Shown here in pieces: positions 34,591 to 47,625 of a DNA stretch of 64,000 nt. How positions within the stretch are numbered: the stretch's first letter is position 1; every line of letters starts with the position of its first letter. Source of the DNA: Litsea cubeba (Eukaryota; Streptophyta; Magnoliopsida; Laurales; Lauraceae); assembly GCA_012931725.1 (NCBI GenBank), contig CM022946.1:140305999-140369998 (forward strand), given 5' to 3'. The notes under the pieces are model-generated. The model saw only the letters and a list, made by a program, of their open reading frames with translations. It did no database searches and was not told the origin of the DNA. The translations under genes and the position numbers were made by a program.

Positions 34591-35175
34591 AGCTCTGGGT
34601 CCTTCGCCCTGGAAAAGGCTTCGAGTTCAAACACTCAGTCGTTTCCTAAAGCTCTGGGCCCTTCGCCCTGGAAAAGGCTTCGAGTTCAAACACTCAGTCG
34701 TTTCCTAAAGTCTGGGTCCTTCGCCCTGAAAAAGGCTTCGAGTTCAAACACTCAGTCGTTTCCTAAAGTCTGGGTCCTTTGCCCTGGAAAAGGCTTCGAG
34801 TTCAAACACTCAGTCGTTTCCTAAAGTCTGGGTCCTTCGCCCTGGAAAAGGCTTCGAGTTCAAACACTCAGTTGTTTCCTAAAGTTTGGGTCCTCGACCC
34901 TGGAAAAGGCTTCGAGTTCAAACACTCAGTCGTTTCCTAAAGCTCTGGGTTCATACACCCCTCAAGACCGTTGCCGAACTCAAGCTCGCACTGGCCCCGA
35001 ACTGGCACGGCCTATTCAGGGTAGTCTCACTGGCAGGACGGTCATCCTACAAGCTCTCCTTACCTGACTTCGGCAGCTCTGGGTCCTTCGCCCTGGAAAA
35101 GGCTTCGAGTTCAAATACTCAGTCATTTCCTGAAGCTCTGGGTCCATACACCCCTCAAGACCGTTGCCGAACTCA
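34590..35175 (+). repeat. ~59 bp tandem repeat array in the gypsy 3' region
   Basis: Units of about 58-60 bp (CTTCGCCCTGGAAAAGGCTT, then GAGTTCAAACACTCAGTCGT) are repeated about six times from 34590 to 34945. After a copy of the integrase-end sequence a further unit follows at about 35064-35130. The open frame through it is repeat translation. Confidence 0.85.
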
Positions 35176-36629
35176 AGCTCGCACAGCCGAGATCACCGGG
35201 ATTCTGGGTTCACCTCGGCGTAAGGCAGTTCGTCTCGGCCAATGCTAGTCCATTTCGGCCAAGGTCAGTTTTCAAAAGAAAAGAGCAGTGCGAGCACTGA
35301 AGTGTAAAAAAGCAGCACAAAAATACAAGCACCACAATTACAAAAAAAAAAAAGAAGTGTTGTGCGCAGATAGTATGATTACAAAATTTGCCCTTTTTAT
35401 TCATTGTAATTACTTCATTACAAGGGTTACAGAAAGGAAAATAAAATATAGAAAGGAGGTTTGCAGTCCTCTGAAAGCAGAAAAAGAAATGAAGGCTGAG
35501 AGGCTCTGATCTTCGTCGACTCTTCAGTCCGGTCTCCAGCGCCCTGAGCTCTTCAACGCCCTCTAGATTGCAAGCTTGAAGACTCCGACCCTCGCTGATC
35601 CACCGTTTGGAGGCTTTGGGGAACTCTGAATTTCACTGAGCTCTACAATACGCTTTGGTTGGTCAGACCAAAGTTTGCAAACAAGAGCCCCCTCAGCTCA
35701 GAGACCCTGGACCTCGCTGAGCTCTATAATACCCTATGGTCGGTTAGACCCAACTTTGCAAGGGCAGAGAGCCCCCGAGGTCCCAGGGCGTCTTCGATCC
35801 TGCCCGCCGCTCCGAGGTCTTGACATCCCACAGGAGGAAGACTCTGCGCCATGCTTCCGCGCAGAACCCTGTGGGATGAAAACAAGGCCGCCGAACGCAG
35901 GGGGCGCCGCCAACCCACGGCTGCAAAGATTCCCATGCAACCAGACTGGGGAAGGTTAGCCGTGGGCCCACGTTCAGAGAGCGCGTGGTCCACGAGGATC
36001 GTCTTCAGAGAGCGCGCAGACTACGACAGACTTCCCCCCTCGGAGAAAGCCGTCTTCTAGCGCAAGGGTTCCCCCCGGGTCAAATGTTCCTAACGATTTA
36101 CCAGACATGGCTGCCAAGATAGTAAACAAGAAAAGACAGACCCCTATGTCTATGTGAATTATGCTATCCTAGTTCTTCTTTCTCTCCCATGGCGAGCCTA
36201 CCACCTCTATTTATAGGAAGAATGAGGGCTCAGTCTCCGGAAGAAGTTATGAGGCGAGGTCTCCCACGCCTTACGTGAGAAGCACGTCTTCCTATATGAT
36301 GACCAGCGGTTCTGATGACACCACGTGGTGCCATCCGCTCGTTTTCCTCATTGGTCATATCACCACACTTACTGCTATTTATGGTCTCCAGAATACGGAG
36401 AGTCGGCACAGATAGCAATGAAGATTGTTCGGTACTCTCTTTAACTCAAGGCTCACACGTCACGACATAATAAAGGCATTCAGCCGAACTCGAAAGAAAA
36501 GGGAAAAGAGAGAAAAATGCACGAGTAAAGAAGCTCTGTTTTTTTTATTGAAAGTGAAGGGTATTACAGGGCTAAGAGTTGCGTACAGAAGATGGAAAAT
36601 TACAAAAAGCGGAAGCAAGAAAGATGAAG

Positions 36630-39125
36630 CTACTGCGGCTTCGGCGACTCCACCAGATCGATCACCGTCTCTGCTGGACCGGCGGTACCAGCCGCGATCG
36701 CAGCCTTGACTGGAGCATCACAGATGGTAGGGGTAGTGCCCGATGCCTCGCCAGAAGCAGGGGCAGTGCCCGATACCTCGCCAGCAGCAGGGGCAGAAGA
36801 AGCATCCTCCTCGGCTTCAATCAGGGAATCACTGGCAGGCAGAGCAACTGGAGCAGCATCCGAGACAGGGACAGCTACAGGGGCCTCGACTGGGGCACTC
36901 TCGCCCAAAGGAGCTGGGCTTGGCTCAGGGACCGGGTCCGAGTACTTCGGCAAGTTCCGATAGACCAGGTGGTCTTCAGGAACCCCCGCACGCCTCAGTG
37001 CGGCCAGGCATCCTTCCTCGAACAAAATGGAGGTGATTTCCTCCACCTGCTTCTCATATTCCTCAGTGGCCCGGTCCATCCCCTTCTGGAAAGAAGACTC
37101 AACCACAGACAGCAGAGAAGCCTTCTCCTTTTTCAGCTCGGAATTCCCCGTCTTCAGCTTCTCTATTTCAGCGTGCCCGGCCAGCACTTCGCCGCGCAAC
37201 CTCGTCCCCTCAGCCGCCGATTCAGACCTGGATCTGGCCAGCTCCGACTCCAGCTCGGCGATCCTCTTGTTCTTCGTCCAGATCTCACCTTTCAGCTGGT
37301 GAGCCTTCGACATAAGTTCAGCAACGTCGGCCAGAGCTACCGCCAACTGAGCGGTCGCCTCAGCGCTACCTTTCTTCAGCTCTTCCACCTCCTTCTTCAG
37401 CTCTTCTAGCTCCTTTTTCAGCCTCTCCCTCTCAGACTCCAGCTGGGCGACCTTTGTGACATTCCTATCACTCCTTTCCATCACAGCCAGGAGCCTTTGC
37501 ACATTCTACAAAAAGGGAAAGTATCTCAAATGAAAGCAGCCAAGCTAAAGCACTTGAAGAAAAGCGTTGAAGATACTCACCAGAAGATTAGCCTGGATCG
37601 ACGAGACCATCAGACTTTCATCGTCATACCTCCCGTGCAATTCCATGTCTCGCGGCAAGGCACAGGCTTTTGCGAGGGCTCCAATGACGTTGGCATTCCC
37701 CATCAGCCGGTCCTCGACGTTTAGAGGCTTCCCATGCTGCGTCTCCATCCTGGGTCTCCATGCCGCTGGGGCAGCTCGAGGTCCGGAGGCCGATCCGGAC
37801 CCTTGCCCCACCAAGATGGTGAGCTCGCGTGCCGCCCCGCTAGTCACCCTGCTGGCCGGCGCACTTTTCTCAGACGGAGCTTTGCCTCCAGGGGCTTGCA
37901 CAGGAGTTTTACCCTTCGGAGGCTATTCAGCCCCCGAGTCCTTCTCTCCCGCCTTGGACTTCTTCCTGGGCGGGGACCCCTCCCTCGGGCGAACCGGCGA
38001 GTGTCGCCGCGCTCCCTCGCTCGGAGCAGGGGCAAGGGCAGAAGTGGCACCAGCACCCCCCAAGCCCGAAGCCGCGCGGGTGCTGGCAGACGACGGTGTC
38101 GCAGAAGAGGAAGATCGTTGCCTGAACTTGGCTGCCAGATCCTTGGTAACGGGCGCTCTTGAACCTCCCTCTATTCCTTCTTCCCGGTCGGACGAATAGG
38201 CGTCCACTATCTCCTTCAGATTCGGCGACCCCGAACTAGAAGAGGTGGATGCCTCAGCACCAGACGCAGCTCGGCTCGCGGAAGGATCGTTCAAAGGGAC
38301 CCCGGCGGGCACGGCCACGGTGACATCAGGATGATAAGGTTGCGCCTCGTCCTCCGGGGCTGCTCCGATTCTCCTATAGTGGCCACGGTACCTCGGCATA
38401 TACCCCAGCAGCTTCCAAGCCGATCTGGTCTCGTGCCCCTTGTATCTTTCGACCTTGTTAAGGTCATCAAAGTTTCTCCTCCAGCCTTCGCTCGCAGCCC
38501 GGCGTCGCCTCGCGCCCAGTTCTGCACCACAAATAATGAGTGTCAGCTCGGCATTGTTAAAATCAAGCAAAACAAACAGAGAAAAGAAGCAGTGTTTACT
38601 TGGGACGGCCCCGGGGCGACGAGGGACCATCAGCCTCCTACTCTCGCCTTTGCCGAACTCCCAGTCCCCCGACACACAGAAGAAATCTTCCTCGGCGTTC
38701 TTACTAGAATCCTCCAATGCCAGGACGAAGCCTCTTCGGTGCTGCTTCACCCGGAGATAGTATTTGCCTTCCCCAGCCTTGCAGATATCATAGGTATCCT
38801 CGATGTCATGGACACCCAGGTTGGTCCCCAAGATCTCGTTCAGTTTCGTCGTGCCCATGATGACTTTGTAGCCATTGGGCATCAGCTGGCACGGGGTAAT
38901 CGACCAGACGCTAAGGCAGGCCCTAAGCAAGGGGTGCAGAGGAAATCTGACCCCGCCCTTGATCACAGAGATCAGAGGGAACGGCATCCAGCCGCAGGAC
39001 CAGCGACGCGTGGCATAGTCGATGGGATCCGCCGGCTTGAGGCGGACTCACTCCGGGATACTGTAAGTGGCCCTAAACCTAGCCATGCCCTCGTCAGTAT
39101 CTAACCGAAACCTAGGCGTGCCCAT
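36630..39125 (-). pseudogene. Antisense gene of the Tat-type gypsy element (PF04195-like, coiled coil)
   Basis: On the minus strand ATG at 39125 opens MGTPRFRLDTDEGMARFRAT, meets TGA at 39048-39050, and continues in frame with FPLHPLLRACLSVWSITPCQ and LMPNGYKVIMGTTKLNEILG, resembling the plant 'putative gypsy-type transposon' domain. An intron-like stretch (about 38523-38606) interrupts it. A basic serine-rich segment follows, an in-frame TAG (about 37924-37926), then ALAKACALPRDMELHGRYDD. A probable intron (about 37507-37579, GTGAGT to TTGTAG) leads to a heptad-rich coiled coil (37500-37080) and an acidic proline/alanine-rich tail ending at 36630. Antisense ORFs at this place are known in Tat elements; function unknown. 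Confidence 0.7.
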
Positions 39126-39613
39126 GTCTAAAGAGGAAGACAGCGAAATTAAACCCTAGAAGTCGAGAAACCCTAAAAAAAAAATCAGACAGAGGCACGA
39201 AGTTACTTACAGAGACGAAAAGGCGAGTCAAGGACAGGTCTGGGCGCGTCCTACTGTCGTCCTCGCTAAAGAGATCTCGAAGAGAAGAGCAGAAATCGAA
39301 GGCGAAGGCGAGGGAAAAGGAAATCAGAAACGAGAAAGAAAGAAGACGACCCTATTTATGGAAAGGGAGAACTCGAATTCGAAGGGATGGATTTCGCAAT
39401 CCGCGCCCGACCCATCAATGAGATAGCGCAGTCAGTGAAGAAGCTACACGTGTGGCCGTCGGTTCGCTTCCCAGGACGGGCAGGGCAAAGCATTTATTGC
39501 CTCAGAAAAGTTGAAGCGACATCAAGCAATGATCGCTGCCTCTCCAGACAGGTTCCCTAGCTTCCGACCCCTAAAGGCCAGGGCGCTCAAGAGGTCAAAA
39601 GCTAGGGGGCAAT

Positions 39614-40501
39614 TGTGTCGGGAGATTTCCTAAGTTCCAGGGTTACGCTAATCACAGCCATCAAGTGGGATTAAACATTCTTACATCCTGTCCGCGTGCT
39701 AACCACGTGACCTCAGATTCACCCCGGCGACCGGGACAGAGTCCTCAGCCGAAGTCAGACAGGTCCATGCCGCTAGCGCTGAGCTCGGCTACCCAGGTGC
39801 CCACCTCGGCCGAGAGCTCCACCTCGGCCGGAGGTGCCGGGACGGAAGCCGAAGCAAGAAGAGGACCTCCACTCGCGCCCTTTGCCCCCCACGTCATCCG
39901 ACACGTGGAGGAATAGGGGCGCGAGCCAGTGAGACAGATGCGACATCCAGCCGTCCACAATCTTCACCAAATCACTGACAGGGCGGCATCCAGCGGCTGA
40001 AGCCAAATCAGGGCAAGGCCCGAGGGCGGATCCGATGGTACATCTACCGCCAAAGGCGCCCAACACGATCTGGCCCAACATGACACGCATTAGATGCGAT
40101 GTGGGCTGATCTGACTAGCATTAAATGCAAAGTGGGCTGGAATGGATCGCATTTATTACTTTGTGTGCTGATCATGACTTCCCTATCAAGTCATGGGACC
40201 CACGCCAAAGTATCATGCAAAGATACGACCCAGGCGTCTATAAATAGATCCTCATTCCACATGCAAGGTACGTACAATCCATACTTGAGAGCCGTTACTC
40301 TGCCTCTTTTCCTCCTCTCCTTCCTTTGTTCCAGTTCACTCACTGACTTAGGCATCGGAGAGCCTTGCGCCGCCCAGGCCAGGGTCCTCTGACCGTTTGC
40401 TCTTCCCTTTCAGGCTTTCAGGCGGCACATCATCTTCTTCACCTTGGATAAGTCCTCTAAGGCACCCCTGTTATTGTGGGTCATTATTTTCTGCACCTAC
40501 A
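39614..40501 (+). repeat. Gypsy 3' LTR
   Basis: It is preceded by the purine tract AAAGCTAGGGGGCAA and begins TGTGTCGGGAGATTT. 888 bp, ends CACCTACA, followed by CCCTT at 40502-40506. Confidence 0.92.
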
Positions 40502-40506
40502 CCCTT

Positions 40507-42554
40507 GATCTCAAATCCAGGGGTGGGACCAATCAGTACAGATCAGGCCTCGAAATTGGTCCCCTACAAATACAAGGGAAATCTTTCATCTGGGGTGTTG
40601 GGTGCATCACAATGCGGCCTAGAAATTGGTCCCACAGAGGTGTCAGTCAAAAGGCAGGATCAGCAAAGAGATCATTGATGATATATGTATATGTATATGT
40701 ATACATGGCAAATTTTCCATAACTCTCCTATTTAATAGTGTCCCTTCTTTTGTTTTCATATAGCAAGCCCACCTATGTCAACCTGATCCCTTCACGCATA
40801 GCTAACCCCCCTTGAATTAGCATTGAACATAATTTGATAATGATCTAGACATTAGTCACTGACGGATTTTGTCACAATAAATTTGCTCAATATACAGCTA
40901 TCGGACTTTCAAGGACCTAAACCTAAGTGATTGAATCATTTGATCAGACTGATTTTGTGCCACCACTACTTCATGTCCAAACATATCCATCCCCCAAGCC
41001 TTAATTTTCACGCATCCAGGTGAACCACACGGTGTACGTTTTTCTTGGGGAAAAATGACTTGAGTGTTGTGCTGCATGAATATTGAATATATGTGCACAA
41101 AAATGCCTGGCCTGTGGGGCTAATTGGGAGCTTGACAATTATTAGCGCATTGGGCGTTTGGCTGGGAGCTTGACAATCATTAAAGCATTGGGTGTTTGAA
41201 AGGTCTTCCTATGGACTACATGCATGAAAAATCTCGAACTATCTGCTCTATTTTTACTTTTTCATTGGTGGAATCATGGGAGGTAAAATTTCAAGGGCCT
41301 CAAAGTTGTCAAAATCAAAGCCATTAGATAAAGTTGGATGAGCAACAAATGCACATAATCAATCCAAGGGTCTAGAAAACTCAGAGCAACGTTAAATTTG
41401 GCTGAGTGAGAATCTTTGGGCATTAGGTTAGGGGAAATAAACCATGGGCGGCCCATTGGTCACTGCATGCTTAGGAATGGCCAACAGTTCCAACGTATAA
41501 CGCATCCAGGATGGCTCAAGAAAGATTGGAATGGAGAAACAGAATTCGTGTAGCCGACCCCAACATAGTTGGGACAAGGCTTTGATGATGATAACGGTGA
41601 TGATGATAATGCATCCAGGAGTTCCTTAAAACCTAAACATTTAAAAAAGAAAAAATAAATAAATGACCACTAGCAAAAATTAAGTCACGCAGGCATTAAG
41701 GTTTGGCAGATGAAAGGGCGCCTATGTTTCAATTCTTCTTTTAAGACACCATTGAGGTGGTGGTTTTACCTTAACGCTCTGCCATTTTGGCTTAAATAAT
41801 CCAAGCAGGGATGAAACTTGGTTAATTAACGTTCACCTGAAAAAAAGATTACTAAATCCTCCTTACTGAAACTCCCCTAACAAGCTATGAACAGTAAAAC
41901 AAAAGTTACCACTTAACCAATATGGATGTGCAACGAAACACAATCACCATTACCATATATACAAGGAGTTCATCCAAGAAGGATCTTTGTTTTGAACGTG
42001 CACACACATATTCACTGCAGAGACGTTACACACATCAAGTCCAAGCCTTGCCGTGTTAAGCCTTGTTAATGGAGCAGTTAGAAAAGGTCAAAGAGGACAA
42101 AATAAAGCAGGCTCACATCTTTTTGGAGAGGATGTGGTGGAAGAGATTAACATGTAAGGCTCTTCGATGATGATGGTCTCATTGGGACATGGTTACAGGC
42201 TTACAGCCAACAGCCAATGATCTTTATACTTTTGAAGGGTATTGACATTAGCAACTCGAATTTTAATCTGGATTCGACTTATTGTCGGGGACCAGATATT
42301 GTCTATGCCCTGATTAAAGAAAGCTTCCTTCTATTAAAAGCCTTAGCCTGTTTAGTGACATTACCAAGTCTAGGAGGTCAGTGTGTGTAATGCAAATGGC
42401 ATCGGCAACTATGCAGAACACCCGTAATTTTATAAAACCATGAGCACTGGCCTGTTGGACCCTGGGCCAACCTATGATCAAATCTACCACCCTCACATTC
42501 ACCTAAACACCCAATAAGAGGGGACTTCCATGGATTGGATAGGCTTGTGTTATT
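40507..42554. other. NOT2 intron sequence, with a SINE 3'-end fragment
   Basis: No gene. A TATATG microsatellite lies at about 40680-40705. At about 41552-41600 the text GTAGCCGACCCCAACATAGT plus a GATGATGAT tail matches the 3' end of Au-like plant SINEs, without the tRNA-derived head. A pair of similar ~50 bp segments (GGGAGCTTGACAAT twice) lies at 41120-41190. Confidence 0.5.
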
Positions 42555-43474
42555 GCATTTGTGTGGGGAGATTTTCACGACTCCGGGGTTACGTTAATCA
42601 CAATTACCCAATGGGACTACGCATTCTCACAAGCCTCACGTGCCCCCCACGCGCTAATCATGAAGCCTCAGGCTCACCACGGCTACCGGGACAGAGGCCT
42701 CAGCCGAAGCCGAACAGGACCAGGCCGCTAGCGCCGAGCTCGGCTGCCCAGGCGCCCACCTAGGTTAAAAACTCCATCTCGGCCGAAGACATCGGGATGG
42801 AAGCCGAAGCAGGAAGAGACTCTCCACTCGCGCCCTTCGTTCCCCACGTCATCGGACACGTGGAGGAGTAGGGGCGCGAACCAAGGGGACATATGTGACA
42901 TCCAGCCGTCCATAATCTTTATCAGATCGCTGACAGGGCAGCATCCAACGGATAAAGGCAAATCAAGGCAAGGCCCGAGGAAGGATCCGACGGTACCCTT
43001 GCCGCCGAAGGCGTCCAACACAATCTGGCCCAACACGACACGCATTAAATGCATTGTAGGCTGACCCGACTGGCATTTATTGCTTTATGGGTTGATCGGT
43101 CGACCCCCATTTAATGAATGGTGGGCTGACATGATGGCGCCCCTAGGCACGTCAAGGCGTCATCATCAACCTCCCCCATGCAACGTAGGCATCCTCTTCT
43201 ATAAAAAAGACAACACTTTCCATGACAGGTACGCACAATCCAACCCAAGGAGCCGTTACCCTGTCTCTCTTCTCCCTCTCCTTCCTTTGTTCCAGTTCAT
43301 TCGCTGACTTAGGCATCGGAGGGCCTTGCGTCGTCCAGGCCAGGGTCCTCTGACCGTTCGCTCTTTTCCTTTCAGGTTTCCAGGCAGCAGGTTAAGCTTA
43401 AGCTCTACATTTGGATAAGTCCTGTAAGGCACCCAGATTATTGTGGGTCATTATTTTTCTGCACCTACAGCATT
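42555..43474 (+). mobile_element. Solo LTR related to the gypsy LTR
   Basis: 42560-43469 (910 bp) aligns along its length with the LTRs at 30799 and 39614, starting TGTGTGGGGAG and ending CACCTACA, but is clearly more diverged. It is flanked by GCATT (42555-42559 and 43470-43474). No internal sequence remains, so LTR-LTR recombination has removed it. Confidence 0.9.
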
Positions 43475-44388
43475 TATCTTTGGTTATTCTCTTCGTCAAA
43501 CAGATAGAGTGAAAGGGGCAAGTGGAGGTCTTCCCACTCTTTGTTGGACATGAAGATCAATGCCAGTTATGGAATATCCCTGTCAAGAGAAGTCAACAAA
43601 AAAGATGGCATCTGCTTGTGAGTGCATCTAGGACTGTCCATGCCCAACCTGAGCTCTGCCCAAGTCGGGATTTGAAAACACTGGTTTCAGGCTACCAAAT
43701 GGGAAACAGACTGTCCTTTGGTCCTCATGTAGTTTTCAAAATGTTGATGAACTGGATTGGGGACTTGGGCTCGATGCTCATCAAGCTATAAGTACAAACT
43801 TCCTGGATTGGGGACTCAGGGTCCATGAGCATCAAGTTATGATTACAAACATCCTGGATTGGAGACTTAGGGTACAGAAACCCAATATCCCCCATATGGG
43901 TGGGCTTGAGCACAAGTTCAGTCTGTGTCAAACTCAAACTCAGTTCCGGGCCTTACTATCCTTAGCATACCCAAACGCACGTCCATGTGGGCCTAACCCG
44001 AATCCAGCCATTTGGAAGCCATATGTTTACCTTTATTGTCTTGACATTGCGACTTTCCTAATCTTTTAGCGGTGTGGCTGTTTGTAGCAAGTTGATCTAC
44101 ACCTTAGTGTGGATCAGACTGCATTACAATTATAAGATCCAGTCTCATGGAAAGGCTTTCAATGGTGAATGCTAAATCTGCACTAAATAGTCCCTTAACA
44201 AATCTCCATCTACATTTGGCTTATCACATTGAATGGTGTGAATAAGCAATTTTTTTACAGGACATGAATTGAAAATAGATGAGAATGTGTATGCATGCAT
44301 GCAAGCAATGAGAGGCCATGAGGTGAACAGTCTTCTGAAGCTCAAACTCATACAACTACCCATCTAAAAGAACTGCATCAGACCATAG
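43475..44388. other. NOT2 intron sequence, no gene
   Basis: A ~70 bp unit (CTGGATTGGGGACT...ATGAGCATCAAG) is repeated about three times at 43748-43875. Nothing else is recognised. Confidence 0.45.
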
Positions 44389-47300
44389 CAACGTGTCGCG
44401 ACCCCGGACCGGGTTAGGGGACCAAATCCGGGATCGGGACTATGATGATGCCGCGCCACGTGCATCTCTTTGGCTAATCCACACACGGAGTTAAGAAAAC
44501 ATTTATCCGTGCACGTGATTTCCCACAGGGTTCCGCGGTGAGGATTATTCATGCATATCATCTCACATAAAAATATATCAAACACATATTCAAGATTGCG
44601 GAAGCGTGCAGTAAATCATATTAGTGCTAATCCATTCCATAAACAAGACTGATTTATAATTTGATATGACAAGATATCAGAATGAGCAATGATCATTAGC
44701 ATACTTCCCAAAAGTAAGGTTAAATATATATACAAAAGATCAGTTGATTAGTTGCCCCAAAAATAATGGTCAACAAAGACCAATACATGACAAAAGAATA
44801 AACCCAAAAGATATTATCACAACTCCCAAAAAGTGTCGTTCTCAAAGCCTGAACGAATGTCTACATGACATCGTCAGCTTGCCACTCTATTACGCGCTAC
44901 GGTTCACCGACCGCCTCCTCGGGCTCCTCCTCAATGGTAATGGGTTCGGGACCTGAGTACCAAAATAAATGGATCAGACACAACGGTCTGGCAGGTAGGT
45001 GAAAAGATATGATAATACATTTGAAAGAATGATACCTTATAAAACATATTGAAAACCTGTATAAATAATGAATTTCGTAAAAGACAATGCATCATTTAAT
45101 AGGTGAAGGCATGAACAATATAAAACAATAAGGTACCAAGAATAAGGAACTGACAATGTGGCAACCACACAAAGCTAAATCCTCTCTCACGAAAGTGATG
45201 AGAGTTATCAGGGCGTTGCTCTCGATCACACGAGGTGAGGAGATACAACGACGTTGACCTCAGTTACACGAGGTGAAGAGAGTCAACGAATTTATATAAT
45301 CATATACATATAGCAAGACAAGAACACGGTAGCGAACCAGATAGCAATACAAGACAAGACCCAGGTTGCAGCTGGCAGGACAAGAGGGGGATCTCCAAAC
45401 CGGTGGATCAAACCGATAAGGTACATCCAAGCTTAGTGGTGCCGACTCATAGGTCATGTGCAAGAAAACAAAACAATACGTATATATATCGGGGCAAGAT
45501 GCTAATCAGTATAAAACATATCACATCAGGTCAAGCAAGAACAAGATAGCAATTATGCTAAAAACTATATCCGGGGCAAGACTAGTTACAAGGCACGAAA
45601 CTTGAAATCTACAAGTGAAATCCGGTAAAATCAGGTACAAATGAATTCTATAAATCTCCGGGCCAAGTGTTGAGGGTCCAAGATTTAAATCAATGTGTAT
45701 AGGGTCTCGTTTGTCAATTAAATATTTATTTGGTACTCCAAAAGAATTAGAGACAACCCGGGACCTTACGCACATTGATAAGTTACAAGACCTTTAACGA
45801 GATTAGGGTGATGAGGGTTTTTCTACAGTATAGTCTCATATGTTCTCCAAAAGAAACCAGGAAGAAATTGACCAACGGTTAGCTCCTCGGCCGATGTCGG
45901 CCAGCCGACAGGGCCATGTCGGTCAGCCGGCAGGGTCATGTCGGTCAGCCGACGCTACAGTATCAGAATTTATGGAAGAAATGCAGCTCTCTGGAAATGG
46001 AGCCGAGAGTCTGTCGGTTGTATGTCGGTCGACCGACATGGGGATGTCGGACAGCCGACAGCTGACCCACAGAAATTCTGGCTGATTGCAGCTTTCTGGA
46101 ATTGGGACCGAACTGGTGTCGGTCACCTGTCGGTTAGCCGACACCTCTGCATCAGAAAATTTCAGAAGTTTGCAGCTCTCTGGAAATGGAACCGAGAGCT
46201 GTCGGCTCGCTGTTGGTTGGATATCGGTCAGCCGACAAGCTGACCGACAGCTGACCGACAGCTGCGAACACAGCATTTCTAAAGCAGACTTTCAGTCCTT
46301 CCTTCCTCCAACTTTTCTCATTTTTAAGGGTCGGATCCCTATACAATATTGAGTTAAAAACTCCACCAGTTGAGTCTCCAAAACATTCACCCCACACTCC
46401 ATTTTTCCTTCCATTCAAATCACTTAGAAACCAATATAACATAGGCCATTCAAATTTGACATAGAGCAATGCACATTTGCAAAAGATGGAAAGACACATT
46501 AATAGCTGCATTTGAAAACAATAGAAGACAATTCATAATCATGATTTAAGCAAATCCAATCATAAATGAGAAAATTAAGAAAATGCATAAATCTGATTTT
46601 CACATTAAATGCATCAATTCATCCACTTGCCTTAGGTCCAATGCTAATCAAATTGAGCTCTAATCACCTCTTAAGCTCACAATCAAACACCTATACAAAA
46701 ACCCCCAAATCTAACCCTAGAATATCAAACTCCAAGCAAGACAAAACAAAATCTTTCAATAATCGAAATGGAGCTTCTCTAAGACTCAACAACCAAGAAC
46801 CTAGGAGATGGAAATGAGATCTTACCTAGAAGGTCTTCAAATAAGCAAGGCCAGCCCAAGGAGAAATTTGAAATCTAAGAATCCCCTCAAAAACGGTACC
46901 AAATGAAAGCTCTTGCAAAGGGGAACAAGATTTGTGAAGCTTCCATCACGATTTGAGCAAGCTTTGATGATGATTTATAAGGAAGAACACAAGGAGAAAA
47001 AGAGAGAGGTGGCTGCTGCTGGAGCTTCTCGTGCAGGAATTAGGGCAAGCAAATGGAATGAGGAATGTGGGTTCTCTATATATACAAAGGAGAGAGTGGG
47101 TCCCACAACTTAAAACATTCGTCGGGCTAAAAACATGCGTATTGGAACCTCAAATGAATTCGACCAAGAAGACAAAGTTGTTCGACGAAATATCTAGTTT
47201 CCAAAAAGTGTATGTTTTGCAAGTTTTGGTGACATTGAAAATCGTGTCCAGATTTTGGGTAAAAAGACTGTTTTGCCCTCAAGTTGAGAAAAGTCGAGTT

Positions 47301-47598
47301 TCGGGCTCTCGAATGAGAACGAAGTCAACACGAAAGTTGTAGAGAATAATGAGATAAGTCAAACGGGATTAAAAACATAATTTTAGGAAATCATGATTAA
47401 ACCCCCAAGCTCACGCACATCCGTAACAAGAACCCCCAAAGGGTCCCACAAATCAAGAAGGCTCTCAAAATTCCCCAAAGCTATTATAAAAGCTATTCTA
47501 ACCCAAAACTAAGTCCAAATCCACTAAACACACTTATGACTAAGACCCAACTTAATTAACACTAATCGAGGTCTCTCGGGTCGGGGTCTTACACAACG
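44389..47598 (-). mobile_element. 3.2 kb LTR-like insertion (probable solo LTR or LARD-like)
   Basis: 44394-47593 is flanked by CAACG on both sides (44389-44393 and 47594-47598). Read on the minus strand it starts TGTAAGACCCCGACCCGAG and ends CCGGGGTCGCGACA, so the termini are also imperfect inverted repeats. There is no coding region. An array of GTCGGTCAGCCGACA-type palindromes occupies 45885-46260. The element at 59121-61809 shares the termini and the palindromes but little else visible. Confidence 0.75.
45885..46260. repeat. Array of GTCGGT...ACCGAC palindromes
   Basis: At least ten GTCGGTC(A/G)(G/A)CCGAC-like units are separated by spacers containing a recurring 'GCAGCTCTCTGGAAATGG' block. 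It parallels 59920-60320 and, more weakly, 3660-3745. Confidence 0.75.
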
Positions 47599-47625
47599 AT
47601 TAAAAGTTAATAATAACTAAAGCAC

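Larger units (their letters stand above)
30794..40506 (+). mobile_element. Tat-type Ty3/gypsy retrotransposon, full length but decayed
   Basis: Two 888 bp LTRs (30799-31686 and 39614-40501) are flanked by CCCTT (30794-30798 and 40502-40506). The primer-binding site ATTGGCGCCGTCTG follows the 5' LTR at 31687. The order is gag remnant, RT, RNase H, a second RNase H, integrase C-terminus, a tandem repeat, then an antisense gene. Dual RNase H and an antisense ORF before the 3' LTR are known features of the Tat clade (Grande and Retand relatives). Protease, the RT N-terminus and most of the integrase core are deleted. It lies within the NOT2 intron between exons 30575 and 47626, in the opposite orientation to the gene. 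Confidence 0.9.

Noticed and set aside
36579..37409. 276-codon plus-strand open frame
   Set aside because: It is antisense to the coiled-coil gene, whose heptad pattern and acidic tail make the minus strand the coding one.
45923..46511. Long open frames across the GTCGGT...ACCGAC array on both strands
   Set aside because: They are translations of a palindromic repeat and are open in several frames at once.
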